From Mycolicibacterium sp. 018/SC-01/001 (GTDB lineage Bacteria > Actinomycetota > Actinomycetes > Mycobacteriales > Mycobacteriaceae): 64,000 nucleotides of DNA. Both the position numbers and the translations under genes were made by a program. The notes under the pieces were generated by a model. That model made no database searches and was not told the origin of the DNA. It was given only the letters and a program-made list of their open reading frames with translations. Location of the stretch: positions 19,366-83,365 of the forward strand of contig NZ_VKAA01000024.1 of NCBI RefSeq assembly GCF_007096635.1, written 5' to 3'. Positions 52,052-60,471 of the stretch are shown here, one piece after another. The stretch's first letter is position 1; every line of letters begins with the position of its first letter.

Positions 52052-53482
52052 ATGAGCCCTTCTTCGAATTTCCCACCGGGTCAGCAGTTCTCACGCAGGA
52101 AGATGCTCACGGCCCTGGGTGTCGCCGGCGCGGCGGCGGCGAGTGTGCCGCTGCTCAGCTCCTGCGGTGTCGGCGGCAAGGCCAGCCTGCCCAACGGCGC
52201 CGACGCGGTGACCGGTGGGTTCGACTGGCGCAAGGCGGCCGGGTCGACCATCAACATCCTGCAGACCCCGCATCCCTACCAGCTCTCGTATCAGCCTCTG
52301 CTCAAGGAGTTCACCGAGCTGACAGGCATCAACGTCAACGTCGACCTGGTGCCCGAGGCGGACTACTTCACCAAGCTGAACACCGAGTTGGCCGGCGGGT
52401 CGGGCAAACACGACGCGTTCATGCTCGGCGCGTACTTCATCTGGCAGTACGGCCCGCCCGGGTGGATCGAGGATCTCAACCCGTGGCTGGCCAACAGTGC
52501 CGCCACCAACGCCGAGTACGACTTCGAGGACATCTTCGATGGGTTGCGTACCTCGACCCGGTGGGATTTCGAGCTGGGTCAGCCGCTGGGCACCGGTGGG
52601 CAGTGGGCGATCCCGTGGGGATTCGAGAACAACGTGGTCGCCTACAACAAGCGGATCTTCGACGAGAAGGGCATCACCAAACTGCCCGACAACCTCGACG
52701 ACTTCATCCAGCTGGCCGTCGACCTGACCGATCGATCGCAGAACCGGTACGGCATCTCCACGCGCGGCTCGAAGTCGTGGGCGACGATCCACCCCGGCTT
52801 CATGACGCAGTACACGCGCGAAGGCGCGGTCGACTACAAATGGAACGGCTCGGAGCTCATCGCCGAGATGGACAGCGACAAGGCCATCGACTTCACCAAG
52901 AAGTGGATCGCGATGCAGCACGAAGCCGGTCCGACATCGTGGACCACCTACGATTATCCCAACGCCACAGGCGATCTCGGCGACGGCAAGGCGATGATGG
53001 TCTACGACGCCGACAGCGCCACCTACCCGAAGAACAAGCCGGGGGCGAGCAAGGAAGCCGGCAACATCGCGTGGTACGCGGGCCCCGCCGGTCCGGACGG
53101 CAACTACAAGACCAACCTGTGGACGTGGAGTTGGGCGATGAGCGCCAACTCGAGAAACAAGCTGCCGGCCTGGCTGTTCATCCAGTGGGCCACCGGCAAG
53201 GAGTCGATGAACAAAGCCGTCGAGGGCGGCACCTACGCCGACCCGGTGCGCAAGTCGGTGTTCGACACCACCTTCAAGCGCGTCGCCGCGGACCAGTTCG
53301 GCTATCTGGAGGCGTTCGAAACCGTCATCGGCCAGTCCAAGATCCAGTTCACCCCGCAGAAGAAGTTCTTCGACACCACGCAGAACTGGGCGGTGGCGCT
53401 GCAGGACATCTACGGCGGTGAGGACGCGGCGTCCCGGTTGCGCAGCCTCGCCAAGACCAACACGTCCAAGGTCAACCTCTAG
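52052..53482 (+). CDS. Polyol ABC transporter substrate-binding lipoprotein (Tat signal)
   Basis: The 476-residue protein is an extracellular solute-binding protein of the carbohydrate (family 1) type. The signal has a twin-arginine motif (FSRRKML, Arg15-Arg16) followed by a hydrophobic stretch and a lipobox LLSSC with Cys38, so it should be exported folded by Tat and lipidated. The mature part shows INILQTPHPYQLSYQPLLKE, QWAIPWGFENNVVAYNK and WSWAMSANSRNKLPAWLF. The start is 14 bp after the dehydrogenase stop. Ligand inferred from the operon: a C4 or related sugar alcohol. Confidence 0.9.
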   Translation: MSPSSNFPPGQQFSRRKMLTALGVAGAAAASVPLLSSCGVGGKASLPNGADAVTGGFDWRKAAGSTINILQTPHPYQLSYQPLLKEFTELTGINVNVDLVPEADYFTKLNTELAGGSGKHDAFMLGAYFIWQYGPPGWIEDLNPWLANSAATNAEYDFEDIFDGLRTSTRWDFELGQPLGTGGQWAIPWGFENNVVAYNKRIFDEKGITKLPDNLDDFIQLAVDLTDRSQNRYGISTRGSKSWATIHPGFMTQYTREGAVDYKWNGSELIAEMDSDKAIDFTKKWIAMQHEAGPTSWTTYDYPNATGDLGDGKAMMVYDADSATYPKNKPGASKEAGNIAWYAGPAGPDGNYKTNLWTWSWAMSANSRNKLPAWLFIQWATGKESMNKAVEGGTYADPVRKSVFDTTFKRVAADQFGYLEAFETVIGQSKIQFTPQKKFFDTTQNWAVALQDIYGGEDAASRLRSLAKTNTSKVNL

Positions 53483-53496
53483 GAGCTCTGGCATCG

Positions 53497-54453
53497 ATGA
53501 CGACTCAGACATCCAAGGCGCCCGCGGCCTCGCCGCGCCCGGATGCCGGCGGCGGTGGCCGCACGCTCCCGGAGGTGCCGACGTGGCGGCGCAAGCTGCG
53601 GCCCTACCTGCTGTCGATCCCCGCGCTGGTGATCGTCATCGGGATCCTCTACCCGTTCTTCGTCGGCGCGTACTACGCCTTCCTGAATTACGCTGCCGTG
53701 AACCCGAATCCGCACTTCGTGTGGTTCGACAACTTCGCCTCGGTGCTCGGCGACCAGGTGTTCTGGCAGAGCGTCAAGGTCACCGCCATCTTCGCCATCG
53801 CCGCGACCGCGATCGAGACGGTGCTCGGCGTCGGACTGGCCTTGCTGCTCAACCGCTCGAGCATCATCGGCAAGATCTTCGAGAGGGTTCTGATCCTGCC
53901 GTTGATGATCGCGCCGGTGATCGCCGGTGTGATGTGGAAGCTGATGTTCAACCCGCAGTTCGGCATCCTCAATCACGTTCTCGGCCTGGGCAACACGTTC
54001 GACTGGCTCTCGGCGAACAACGCGCTGTTCTCGGTGATCCTGGTCGATGTCTGGATCTTCACCCCGTTCGTGGCGATCCTGGTGCTGGCGGGCATCCGGT
54101 CGCTGCCGAAGGAGCCGTTCGAGGCGTCCGACGTCGACGGCGCCAATTGGTTCTACATGTTCCGCAAGCTGATGCTGCCGATGCTGTGGCCCTACATCCT
54201 CGTCGCGGTGATCTTCCGGTTCATGGACAACCTGAAGGTCTTCGACCACATCTTCGTGCTCACCGCGGGCGGTCCCGGTGTCGCGACCCGCACCCTGCAG
54301 ATCGGCGCCTTCGAGGACTCGATCATCAACCTGGACTACTCCCGCGGCAGCACCTACATGCTGCTGCTGTGGATCATCGTGTTCATCACCGCGCGCTACC
54401 TGGTGAGCGTGCTCGGAAAGGCGCAGCGCCGCGCTGCCGGAGCGGAGTCGTAG
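53497..54453 (+). CDS. Polyol ABC transporter permease (MalF-like)
   Basis: The 318-residue permease has six membrane helices after a hydrophilic N-terminus of about 45 residues. The EAA coupling loop is PFEASDVDGANWFYMFRKLMLPMLW, and FMDNLKVFDHIFVLTAGGPG is the conserved segment following it in MalF/UgpA-like permeases. It is the third gene of the operon, 14 bp after the binding protein and 5 bp before the second permease. Confidence 0.92.
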   Translation: MTTQTSKAPAASPRPDAGGGGRTLPEVPTWRRKLRPYLLSIPALVIVIGILYPFFVGAYYAFLNYAAVNPNPHFVWFDNFASVLGDQVFWQSVKVTAIFAIAATAIETVLGVGLALLLNRSSIIGKIFERVLILPLMIAPVIAGVMWKLMFNPQFGILNHVLGLGNTFDWLSANNALFSVILVDVWIFTPFVAILVLAGIRSLPKEPFEASDVDGANWFYMFRKLMLPMLWPYILVAVIFRFMDNLKVFDHIFVLTAGGPGVATRTLQIGAFEDSIINLDYSRGSTYMLLLWIIVFITARYLVSVLGKAQRRAAGAES

Positions 54454-54458
54454 AAGTC

Positions 54459-55340
54459 ATGGCCCTCAACCTGTCTCGAGCCGAACTGCAGCCCGGCCAG
54501 CGGCGCTGGTCCATCGGTGCTGTCGCCGCCGACGTGGGTCTGGTGATCTGGTTCATCTTCTCGTTGTTCCCGATCTTCTGGATGCTGATGCTGGCGCTCA
54601 AGAACGCCGAACAGCAGACCACGACGTACTTCTCGTTCAGCCCGACGTGGTCGAACTTCGCCACGGTGGTGTCCGACAAGGGCACACAGATGACCAGCGT
54701 CGACTTCAAAGCCTCGCTGCTGACCAGCTTGCTCAATTGTGGTGGCGCAGTGATCGTGTCGCTGGTGATCGGCATCCCCGCCGCCTACGCCGCGGGCCGC
54801 TGGCAGTACCGGGGGTCCAATGACCTGATGTTCCAGATGCTGTCGTTCCGATTCGCCCCGGAGCTCATGGTGATCGTGCCGCTGTTCGTGATCTACAACC
54901 AGATCGGGTTGTTCGACACCAAGGTCGGCATGATCTGGGTGCTGCAGCTGGTCACCATGCCGCTGGTGGTGTGGATCCTGCGGTCCTACTTCCAGGACCT
55001 GCCCGAGGATCTCGAACAGGCCGCGCTCCTCGACGGCTACACCCGCCGCCGCGCGTTCCTGATGGTCGCGCTGCCGATCGTGCGCCCCGGGATCGCCGCC
55101 GCAGCGCTGCTGGCGTTCATCTTCGCCTGGAACAACTACGTCTTCCCGCTGATCCTGGCCGACAGCAATGCCGGCACCGTCACCGTCGCCATCACCAAGT
55201 TCCTCGGCGGCGGCGGCCAGGCGTACTACAACCTCACGGCCGCCGCGGCGTTGATCGCCGCGCTGCCACCACTCGTCCTCGCGCTGACGATCCAGCGATA
55301 CCTGGTGCGGGGCCTGTCATTCGGGGCGGTGAAAGCCTGA
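54459..55340 (+). CDS. Polyol ABC transporter permease (MalG-like)
   Basis: The 293-residue permease is the MalG-type partner. The EAA loop is DLEQAALLDGYTRRRAFLMVALPIVRPGI, and WNNYVFPLILADSNAGTV is typical for the C-terminal part of UgpE-like proteins. Six membrane helices are predicted. The ATG start at 54459 lies 5 bp after the previous stop; the frame upstream is out-of-phase shadow. Its stop overlaps the ATG of the first ATPase. Confidence 0.92.
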   Translation: MALNLSRAELQPGQRRWSIGAVAADVGLVIWFIFSLFPIFWMLMLALKNAEQQTTTYFSFSPTWSNFATVVSDKGTQMTSVDFKASLLTSLLNCGGAVIVSLVIGIPAAYAAGRWQYRGSNDLMFQMLSFRFAPELMVIVPLFVIYNQIGLFDTKVGMIWVLQLVTMPLVVWILRSYFQDLPEDLEQAALLDGYTRRRAFLMVALPIVRPGIAAAALLAFIFAWNNYVFPLILADSNAGTVTVAITKFLGGGGQAYYNLTAAAALIAALPPLVLALTIQRYLVRGLSFGAVKA

Positions 55341-56443
55341 TGGCCACAGTCGAGGTCACCGACATCTGCAAGACCTATGGCAAGGACGTCCGCGCCGTCG
55401 ACGGCATCTCGCTCGACATCGCCGACGGCGAGTTCTTCGTGATCCTCGGTCCCAGCGGGGCCGGCAAGACCACGACGCTGAAGTCGATCGCCGGCCTCGT
55501 CGACGTCGACTCCGGCTCCGTCACGATCGGCGGAGTCGACATGACGGCGGTGGAGCCGTACCACCGCAACGTCGCGATGGCGTTCGAGAGCTATGCGCTG
55601 TATCCGCAGAAGACCGTCGCGGAGAATCTGGCGTCGCCGCTCAAATCGGGCCGCACCGGCAAGTATTCGGAGGCCGAGCGTGCCAAGCGCATCGATCAGG
55701 TCACCACGACACTGGGCATCGATCACCTGAAGAACCGACTGCCCCGGGAGCTGTCGAACGGTCAGCGTCAACGCGTGGCCCTGGGCCGCGTGCTGGTCCG
55801 CCCCGCCGATGTCTACCTGCTCGACGAGCCGCTGAGCCATCTGGACGCCAAGCTACGGGCAGCGATGCGCGCCGAACTGAAGCAACTCGGCGCGATGTCG
55901 AACACCACCACCATCTACGTCACGCACGACTACCAGGAGGCGCTGGCACTGGGCGATCGGATCGCGGTGATGCGCGAGGGCCGGATCGTGCAGATCGGTA
56001 CGCCGGAGGAGATCTGGCGCAGGCCCGCCGACACCTTCGTCGCGCGTGCTCTCGGCCAGCCCGAGATCAACCTGCTCGACGGTGTCGTCGACGACGGTCG
56101 TATCCGGCTGGGTGACGGCTCCCTCGACGTGCCCGTCCCGTCGGACGTGCGCTGCGAGCGCGGCACCCGGGTGCGAGTGGGATTGCGCCCCTGCGATATC
56201 CATGTCACCAGCCGGGAGGGCTCGCTGCGGGGCCGGGTCCTGCTGGCCGAGCGACTCGGCCGCAACATCGAACTGACCGTCGACGTGGGCGGTGCCCAGC
56301 TGATCGCGCTGACCTCGGGACGCCACGGCGTCGGTGAAGGCGACGACGTCACGATGCGCATCGCCGAGTCCGACGTGCACGTCTTCTCCCCGGGTGACGG
56401 GGACACCAGCCGGTTCAGTGACCAGACCCTGGAGGCAGTGTGA
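55340..56443 (+). CDS. Polyol ABC transporter ATPase 1 (GlpS/MalK-like, Q-loop Glu)
   Basis: The 367-residue ATPase has Walker A GPSGAGKTT (37-45), Walker B VYLLDEP (158-164) and the switch histidine in YVTHDYQEA; a TOBE-type regulatory domain follows from about residue 235. Two motif deviations stand out: the Q-loop reads AFESYALYP with Glu83 where Gln is expected, and the signature is LSNGQ instead of LSGGQ. Two different ATPases in one operon resemble the glycerol transporter GlpST arrangement. It is coupled to both neighbours by overlaps. Confidence 0.92.
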   Translation: MATVEVTDICKTYGKDVRAVDGISLDIADGEFFVILGPSGAGKTTTLKSIAGLVDVDSGSVTIGGVDMTAVEPYHRNVAMAFESYALYPQKTVAENLASPLKSGRTGKYSEAERAKRIDQVTTTLGIDHLKNRLPRELSNGQRQRVALGRVLVRPADVYLLDEPLSHLDAKLRAAMRAELKQLGAMSNTTTIYVTHDYQEALALGDRIAVMREGRIVQIGTPEEIWRRPADTFVARALGQPEINLLDGVVDDGRIRLGDGSLDVPVPSDVRCERGTRVRVGLRPCDIHVTSREGSLRGRVLLAERLGRNIELTVDVGGAQLIALTSGRHGVGEGDDVTMRIAESDVHVFSPGDGDTSRFSDQTLEAV

Positions 56444-57570
56444 TGAGCGTCGCGACGAACACCACCGAGCAGCAGACCGCGCAGAGTCTCACGCTGCGCG
56501 ACCTGGTCAAGACCTACTCGTCCCGCGGGCGGGATGCTGTGACCGCGGTCAAGGGCATCGACCTCGACATCCGGCCGGGTGAGCTCGTCGCGCTGCTCGG
56601 GCCGTCGGGCTGCGGCAAGACCACCACGCTGCGGATGATCGCCGGTCTGGAGACGGTCACCAGCGGTTCCATCAAGATCGGCGATCGCGAGATCTCCCAG
56701 CTGCCCGCCGCCAAGCGCGGGATCGGCGTGGGCTTCGAGAGTTACGCGCTTTACCCGCCGCTGTCGGTGCGCGACAACCTGCTCTATGGCTTGAAGGCGC
56801 GCAAGGTCAAGGGCGCCGAGAAGATGGTCGCCTCGATCAGCGACCGGCTCGAGATGAACGACCTGATGAACTTGCGCCCCGCCAGTCTGTCGAGCGGTCA
56901 GAAGCAGCGGGTGGCGTTGGCGCGTGCGCTGGTTCGCAACCCGCCGGTACTGCTTCTCGACGAGCCGTTGAGCCACCTCGACGCGTCCGCACGCAACCGG
57001 GTGCGGCGCGAACTGAAGGTCCTCCAGCGCGAATTCGGTTACACCACCATCGTGGTCACCCACGATCAGGTCGAGGCGCTGTCGCTCGCGGATCGGCTGG
57101 CCGTGATGGACGGCGGCGTCGTGCAGCAGTTCGGCACGCCCGACGAGGTGTTCGACGATCCGGCGAACCTGTTCGTCGCCGGCTTCGTCGGCGAGCCGGC
57201 GATCAACGTGCTGCCCGGCGTCGCGCGGGTCCGTGACGGTGTCGTTCACGTCGAGATCGGTTCGGGTGCAGGGTCTCTGGCGACGTCGGCGACATCGGTT
57301 GGTGACGGCACCGCGGTCACGGTCGGCATCCGCCCGCAGGATTGCGCGCTGGCCGAGCGGGGTGGCGAGGGGCTCGCGGCGACCGTCGCCTACTTCGAAC
57401 ACCTTCTCGAGTTCGGCCTGGCGACCACCACGGTCGCAGGAATCGAGGACGGTATCGTGGTGCAGACCCCGGCCGAGCAGAGCCATGAGTCCGAGCAGCA
57501 GGTGTCGGTGACCGCGCCGGCCGAGCGGGTCTACCTGTTCGACGCCGAGACCGGGGAGCGATTGCGATGA
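56443..57570 (+). CDS. Polyol ABC transporter ATPase 2 (GlpT/MalK-like, Q-loop Glu)
   Basis: The 375-residue ATPase has Walker A GPSGCGKTTT, Walker B VLLLDEPLSHLDA and VVTHDQVEALSL, followed by a TOBE-type domain. Like its partner it has Glu in the Q-loop (GFESYALYPP, Glu99), and the signature is LSSGQ. ATG 56443 is preferred over the GTG directly before it because GGAGG lies 7 nt upstream. It overlaps the kinase gene by four bases. The two proteins probably form a heterodimer with two non-identical ATP sites. Confidence 0.92.
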   Translation: MSVATNTTEQQTAQSLTLRDLVKTYSSRGRDAVTAVKGIDLDIRPGELVALLGPSGCGKTTTLRMIAGLETVTSGSIKIGDREISQLPAAKRGIGVGFESYALYPPLSVRDNLLYGLKARKVKGAEKMVASISDRLEMNDLMNLRPASLSSGQKQRVALARALVRNPPVLLLDEPLSHLDASARNRVRRELKVLQREFGYTTIVVTHDQVEALSLADRLAVMDGGVVQQFGTPDEVFDDPANLFVAGFVGEPAINVLPGVARVRDGVVHVEIGSGAGSLATSATSVGDGTAVTVGIRPQDCALAERGGEGLAATVAYFEHLLEFGLATTTVAGIEDGIVVQTPAEQSHESEQQVSVTAPAERVYLFDAETGERLR

Positions 57571-59318
57571 CCAAGCTGTACAACGACCCGGCGCGCTTCA
57601 CCGAGGACATGCTGGCCGGCTTCCTCGACGCCAACGCGCGCTACGTCGCCGGGGTGCCCGGCGGCGTGGTGCGCGCGCACCGGACCCGCCCGGGCAAGGT
57701 CGCCGTCGTCATCGGTGGCGGATCGGGTCACTACCCGGCGTTCTGCGGAACGGTCGGTGTCGGTTTCGCCGACGGAGCCGTCGTCGGCAACATCTTCACC
57801 TCGCCGTCGGCAGAGGAGGCGGCGTCGGTGGCGCGCGCCGCCCACGGCGATGCGGGCGTGCTGTTGACCACCGGCAACTACGCCGGCGATGTGATGAACT
57901 TCGGTCTCGCGGTGACGCAGTTGCGTGGTGAGGGCATCGAGGCGGAGTACTTCGCCGTCACCGACGACGTCGCCAGCGCGCCGCGGGGCGAAGAGGCCAA
58001 ACGGCGCGGTATCGCCGGCGATTTCACCGTGTTCAAGTGCGCCAGCGCCGCCGCCGAGGAGGGCCTCGATCTCGCCGGCGTGGTCCGGGTCGCCGAGGCG
58101 GCGAACGCGGCGACGCGCACGCTGGGCGTCGCGTTCGACGGGTGCACGATGCCCGGCGCCGACCACCCGCTGTTCACGGTGCCCGAGGGCAAGATGGGTG
58201 TCGGGCTCGGCATCCACGGCGAGCCGGGGGTGGCCGACGAGCCGATGCCGACCGCTGAGTCGCTGGCCCAGACACTCGTCGACGGTGTGCTCGCCGATCG
58301 TCCCGACGCGACCTCGACGCGGCTCGCGGTGATCCTGAACGGGTTGGGCCGCACGAAGTACGAAGAGCTGTTCGTCGTGTGGGGGACCGTCGCGCGGCTG
58401 CTGCGGGAGCGCGGCTTCGAGATCGTCGAACCCGAAGTGGGCGAACTGGTCACGAGCCTGGACATGGCCGGCTGCTCGCTGACGGTAATGTGGCTCGACG
58501 AGGAACTGGAGCGCTACTGGACCGCCCCCGCCGACACCCCGGCCTACCGCAAGGGCGCACCGGCGGACGCCGCGAGCACCGGTGAGCGCCGCAGCGCGGA
58601 GGAACTCGAGGCCGGATCCTCAGCGCCGGCGTTGGACGAGCTGGCCGACGACGAGGGCCGTCGCGGTGCGGAGGTGGTGCTGCGCGCCTTGACCGCGATG
58701 GCCGACATGCTCGCCGATGCCGAGGACGAACTCGGCCGGATCGACGCTGTCGCCGGTGACGGTGACCACGGCAGGGGAATGGTTAAGGGCTCGTCTGCCG
58801 CCTGTTCAGCAGCGCAGCGGGCGGTCGACGCCGGCGGTGGTCAGGGTTCGGTGCTCGCCGAGGCCGGCAAAGAGTGGGCAGCGAAGGCGGGTGGCACTTC
58901 CGGGGTGCTGTGGGGTGCATTGCTGTCGGCTCTCGGTGCACGTCTGGGTGACACGGGCCGGCCCGATGGAGAGGCCGTGGCCGGCGGAATGCGCGACGGT
59001 TACGACGCGTTGGTGTCGCTCGGGGGCGCTGCCCCGGGAGACAAGACCATGCTGGACGCCTTGCTGCCGTTCGTCGAGGACTTCGAGCGCCACGTCGCCG
59101 ACGGAACGTCGTGGCAGCAGGCGTGGGGTGAGGCGGCCGAGGTGGCAACCGAAGCCGCGCAGGCCACCGCCGACATGCGGCCCAAGGTGGGTCGGGCTCG
59201 TCCGTTGGCCGAGCGCAGCGTGGGTACCCCGGACGCGGGTGCGACGTCCCTGGCGATGTGCCTGCGCACCGTCGCCGGCACCTTCGATTCGACACGCGCA
59301 ACAGCGAAAGGGGAGTGA
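57567..59318 (+). CDS. derK: Fused DhaK-DhaL kinase (D-erythrulose kinase-like)
   Basis: The 583-residue protein fuses both domains of ATP-dependent dihydroxyacetone kinases. The DhaK part shows VIGGGSGHYPAF (His55), TGNYAGDVMNF (Asp108) and GIHGEPG (His217), the motif holding the substrate-binding histidine. The DhaL part binds Mg-ATP through VAGDGDHGRGM (397-402), with GGTSGVLWGALLSALG and PGDKTMLDAL following. In this operon the substrate is likely erythrulose rather than dihydroxyacetone; M. smegmatis DerK is the precedent I recall. Product: erythrulose 4-phosphate. Confidence 0.9.
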   Translation: MTKLYNDPARFTEDMLAGFLDANARYVAGVPGGVVRAHRTRPGKVAVVIGGGSGHYPAFCGTVGVGFADGAVVGNIFTSPSAEEAASVARAAHGDAGVLLTTGNYAGDVMNFGLAVTQLRGEGIEAEYFAVTDDVASAPRGEEAKRRGIAGDFTVFKCASAAAEEGLDLAGVVRVAEAANAATRTLGVAFDGCTMPGADHPLFTVPEGKMGVGLGIHGEPGVADEPMPTAESLAQTLVDGVLADRPDATSTRLAVILNGLGRTKYEELFVVWGTVARLLRERGFEIVEPEVGELVTSLDMAGCSLTVMWLDEELERYWTAPADTPAYRKGAPADAASTGERRSAEELEAGSSAPALDELADDEGRRGAEVVLRALTAMADMLADAEDELGRIDAVAGDGDHGRGMVKGSSAACSAAQRAVDAGGGQGSVLAEAGKEWAAKAGGTSGVLWGALLSALGARLGDTGRPDGEAVAGGMRDGYDALVSLGGAAPGDKTMLDALLPFVEDFERHVADGTSWQQAWGEAAEVATEAAQATADMRPKVGRARPLAERSVGTPDAGATSLAMCLRTVAGTFDSTRATAKGE

Positions 59319-59323
59319 CCATC

Positions 59324-59794
59324 GTGGCAGGTCTCCGCATCGTCGTCGGTTCCGACGACGCCGGCTTCGACTACAAGGAAGCGCTCAAAAAGGATCTCCA
59401 GGCTGACGAGCGGGTCGCCGAGGTGACCGACGTCGGCGTCGGCGCCGACGAGAACACCGCGTACCCCCACGTCGCGGTAGCGGCTGCGCGGCTGATCGCC
59501 GACGGCAAGGCCGATCGGGCGCTGCTGGTCTGCGGCACCGGGCTCGGGGTGGCGATCAGCGCCAACAAGGTGCCGGGTATCCGGGCGGTCACTGCCCACG
59601 ACAGTTTCTCGGTGGAGCGCTCCGTGCTGTCGAACAACGCGCAGGTGCTGTGCTTCGGGCAGCGGGTGATCGGTCTCGAACTCGCCCGCCGGCTCGCCAG
59701 GGAGTGGCTGGGTTACGAATTCGACCCGCAGAGCGCCTCCGCCGACAAGGTCGACGCGATCTGCTCGTACGAGCCCGCGCAAGCCACCAGCTGA
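59324..59794 (+). CDS. derI: RpiB/LacAB-type sugar-phosphate isomerase (D-erythrulose-4-phosphate isomerase-like)
   Basis: The 156-residue protein belongs to the ribose-5-phosphate isomerase B family. VVGSDDAGFDYKE at the N-terminus replaces the usual GxDHAGxxLK, and the catalytic cysteine is in LLVCGTGLGVAISANK. VTAHDSFSVERSVLSNNAQVL is the conserved central part. GTG 59324 (VAGLRIVVG) is chosen because AAGGGGAG ends 9 nt upstream. As the last gene of the polyol operon it would convert erythrulose 4-phosphate to erythrose 4-phosphate, joining the pentose phosphate pathway. Confidence 0.88.
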   Translation: MAGLRIVVGSDDAGFDYKEALKKDLQADERVAEVTDVGVGADENTAYPHVAVAAARLIADGKADRALLVCGTGLGVAISANKVPGIRAVTAHDSFSVERSVLSNNAQVLCFGQRVIGLELARRLAREWLGYEFDPQSASADKVDAICSYEPAQATS

Positions 59795-59795
59795 C

Positions 59796-60386
59796 TCACC
59801 GCCGGCTGACCAGCGGCAGGAACACGTCGTCGACGATCTCGGTGATCGTGTCCTGCGGTACCGCCGCCATGGTCATGAACAGCTCGTGGCGCAGCAGGTC
59901 CGCGGGCAGATTCAGGATGCGCGGCGGCGGCATCACCGCCAATTCGCCTCGGGCAACGGCACATTCGGCGATCTGCGTCATGATGCTCGGCCCGTCGGGC
60001 ACGAAAATTTCACGTAGTTTCGCCGGTGGCATGCCCGCCTCGTCGTAGTAGGCACCCAACAGAGCGGCGAACAGGCCCATCGTGCGCGCTCGCCGATCGC
60101 TGAACTCGGTGAGCACCGCTATGACGTCACCGCGCAAGGTTCCGGTGTCGGGGACGCCGATGATGTCGGTTTCGCCGCGCCGGCGGATCACGGCCTCGAG
60201 AAGGTCCAACCGCGTCGGCCAGCGGCGATACAGCACGGAGCGTGCTGCCTGCGCCCTGGCGGCCACGGCGTCGATCGTGAAGCCGGTGTAACCGGCCTCG
60301 AGGAGTTGTTCCCAGCCGGCATCGAGGATCGCCGAGTCGAGTTCGGCGCCACGCCGACGGTGCGACACCGCAGCTTTAGAGGACAC
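59796..60386 (-). CDS. TetR family transcriptional regulator
   Basis: The 196-residue regulator has a TetR helix-turn-helix at residues 18-60 (AILDAGWEQLLEAGYTGFTIDAVAARAQAARSVLYRRWPTR) and a C-terminal domain of the TetR_C type. It starts at GTG. It diverges from a FAD monooxygenase-MFS exporter pair and three GTAGCTTA-like motifs lie between, so it is probably the repressor of that pair. It converges with the polyol operon, 1 bp between stops. Confidence 0.9.
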   Translation of the reverse strand: MSSKAAVSHRRRGAELDSAILDAGWEQLLEAGYTGFTIDAVAARAQAARSVLYRRWPTRLDLLEAVIRRRGETDIIGVPDTGTLRGDVIAVLTEFSDRRARTMGLFAALLGAYYDEAGMPPAKLREIFVPDGPSIMTQIAECAVARGELAVMPPPRILNLPADLLRHELFMTMAAVPQDTITEIVDDVFLPLVSRR

Positions 60387-60390
60387 TTGC

Positions 60391-60445
60391 GTAGCTTAAC
60401 GCACAGCGCTACCGTGGCGAACGTAAGCGACATTTATGTAGCTTA
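60391..60445. promoter_or_regulatory. Three GT(A/C)GCTTA motifs, probable TetR operator sites
   Basis: GTAGCTTA occurs at 60391-60398 and 60438-60445, and its near-complement TAAGCGAC (GTCGCTTA on the minus strand) at 60424-60431. The first is 5 bp from the regulator start and the last 27 bp from the monooxygenase start, where it also overlaps TAGCTT, a possible -10 box. Confidence 0.5.
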
Positions 60446-60471
60446 TTCCGTCCGACGACTCCGAGGCTCTC

